Notes under the pieces: model-generated
Told to the model about the DNA's origin: nothing
What the model saw: only the letters and a program-made list of their open reading frames with translations
The model's database searches: none
Shown here: positions 63,025 to 64,000 of the stretch, one piece after another
Layout of the letters: the number at the start of each line of letters is the position of its first letter
How positions within the stretch are numbered: the first letter of the stretch is position 1
Made by a program: the position numbers and the translations under genes
From: Atrichornis clamosus
Taxonomy: Eukaryota; Chordata; Aves; Passeriformes; Menuridae
DNA length: 64,000 nt
Reading direction: 5' to 3'
Assembly (NCBI GenBank): GCA_013400975.1
Contig: WBMZ01012795.1
Location: 62,001 to 126,000 of the forward strand

Positions 63025-64000
63025 GGAATCACAGGATGGACCAGGTTGGAAGGGATCATGGCAGGATGATGGCAGGATCATGGAAGGGATCATCTGGTCC
63101 AACCTCCCTACTTGAGCAGGGTCATCCCAGAGTACATGGCAAAGGATTTTGTCCAGACAGTTCTGGAATTTCTCCAGTGAGGGAAATTTCACAACCTCTC
63201 TGGTCAATCTGTTCCAGTGCTTGGTTACCTACACAGAAAAGTTATTTCTCAAGTTCAGGTGGAACATCCTGTGCATCAGTTTCTCCTCTTTTCTCTTGTC
63301 CTATTGCTCAACATAACCAAGAAGAGCCTGAAACCGTCTTCTTTATGCCCTTCCTTCAGATACTTGTAGACATTGATGAGGTTCCCTTTCAGCTGTCTAT
63401 TCTCGGGGCTGTACAGACTCAGCTCCCTCAGCCTTTCCATGTAAGAGAGATGCTCCAGTCCCTTCACCATCCCTGTTTCTCTGCACTGAACCCACTCCAG
63501 GAGCTCCATGTCTGTGTTGCCCTGAGGAGCCCAGACCTGGACACAGCACTGCAGACACACCTCACCAGGGCTGAGCAGAGGGGCAGGATGAACTCCCTGA
63601 CCTCCTGCCAATGCTTTTCCTAATGCAGCCCAGGATCCCATGGGCCCTCTCGGCCCCCAGGGCACTGCTGGCCCATGGACAGCCTGTTGTCCACCAGGAC
63701 CCCCAGGCCCTTCTCTGCAGAGCTGCTTTCCAGCAGGTCGGCCCCCAGCCTGTCCTGGTGCCTGGGGTTGTTCCCCCCCAGGTGCAGGACCCTGCATTTG
63801 CCTTTGCTGAGTTTCAGACAGTTCCTCTCTGCCCATCTCTCCATCCTGTCGAGGTCCTTCTGAAGGGCTGCACGGCCCTCTGGGGTATTGGCCACTCCTC
63901 CCAGCTCTGTGTCATCGGGGAACTCCCTGAGGAGGCATCTGCCCCTTCAGCCAAGTCATTGACAAATATGTTAAACAATACTGGCCCAGTATTGAACCTT
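63025..64000 (-). mobile_element. CR1 LINE, best-preserved copy, cut by the window edge
   Basis: The plus strand begins with the reversed CR1 3' end ('ggaatcacaggatggaccag', 'gttggaagggatcatgg') and continues for nearly 1 kb through the reversed ORF2 C-terminal half. On the minus strand, 63620-63895 encodes the reverse-transcriptase thumb region (DRMERWAERNCLKLSKGKC, VLHLG, LGVLVDNRLSM). 63276 to about 63560 in another frame gives CVQVWAPQGNTDMELLEWVQ and LEHLSYMERLREL, and about 63100-63207 in a third segment gives REVVKFPSLEKFQNCLDKIL. Order and family are clear, but at least two frame changes break the ORF, so this copy is inactive. A local duplication of GGAAGGGATCATGG lies at 63048-63095. 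The 5' part lies beyond position 64000. Confidence 0.97.

Noticed and set aside
62922..63623. 233-codon plus-strand open frame
   Set aside because: It is the antisense of the CR1 ORF2 region; the real coding sense of that DNA is on the minus strand.
1..64000. CRISPR arrays, operons, phage or toxin-antitoxin systems
   Set aside because: Nothing of the kind: no regularly spaced repeats, no tightly packed genes, and the repeat content is eukaryotic (CR1, MIR, L2).

Overview
This window looks like AT-rich, gene-poor nuclear DNA from a vertebrate, most likely a bird. The evidence is a set of CR1 LINE fragments in both orientations. Several end in the avian-type CR1 3' end (TTCTATGATTCTAT or its complement), and the most intact copies are clearly CR1. 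MIR-like and L2-like remnants and two much older CR1 copies give several age layers, as expected in a slowly turning-over sauropsid genome. I cannot name the species. There are no operons, CRISPR arrays, rRNA, recognisable tRNA genes or prokaryotic features.

Layout. 1-2.5 kb: non-coding, with one strong minus-strand splice acceptor near 787. 2489-2608: the best-supported coding piece in the window, a 120-base phase-0 internal exon on the minus strand with near-perfect splice sites; I do not recognise the gene. 3.1-3.4 kb: a MIR-like SINE, then an ATT microsatellite. 8.1 kb: a short CR1 3' end. 10.57-10.72 kb: a possible terminal exon on the plus strand. 12.0-12.66 kb: CR1, minus strand. 17.6-17.9 kb: a coding-looking stretch on the minus strand interrupted by a stop, possibly a retropseudogene. 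25.65-25.76 kb: MIR, reversed. 28.0-28.9 kb: an A/C-rich stretch with consecutive open segments in changing frames, unexplained. 34.9-35.5 kb: CR1, plus. 40.9-41.15 kb: CR1, minus. 48.9-49.4 kb: a very old L2-like repeat. 50.04-50.7 and 51.35-51.78 kb: two ancient CR1 copies, minus. 52.2-52.6 kb: a purine-rich strand. 53.6-54.0 kb: a GC-rich block. 54.84-55.03 kb: an enhancer-like AT-rich block. 57.90-58.03 kb: a possible cysteine-rich terminal exon, plus strand. 61.9-62.2 kb: CR1, plus. 63.0-64.0 kb: the best-preserved CR1, minus strand, cut by the right edge.

The simplest reading is a large intron or intergenic desert, with at most one or two exons of unrelated genes. Most open frames of 60-130 codons are about what chance gives in 64 kb. 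I found no new biological system. The points most worth checking are the 2489-2608 exon and the 57896-58033 exon candidate.
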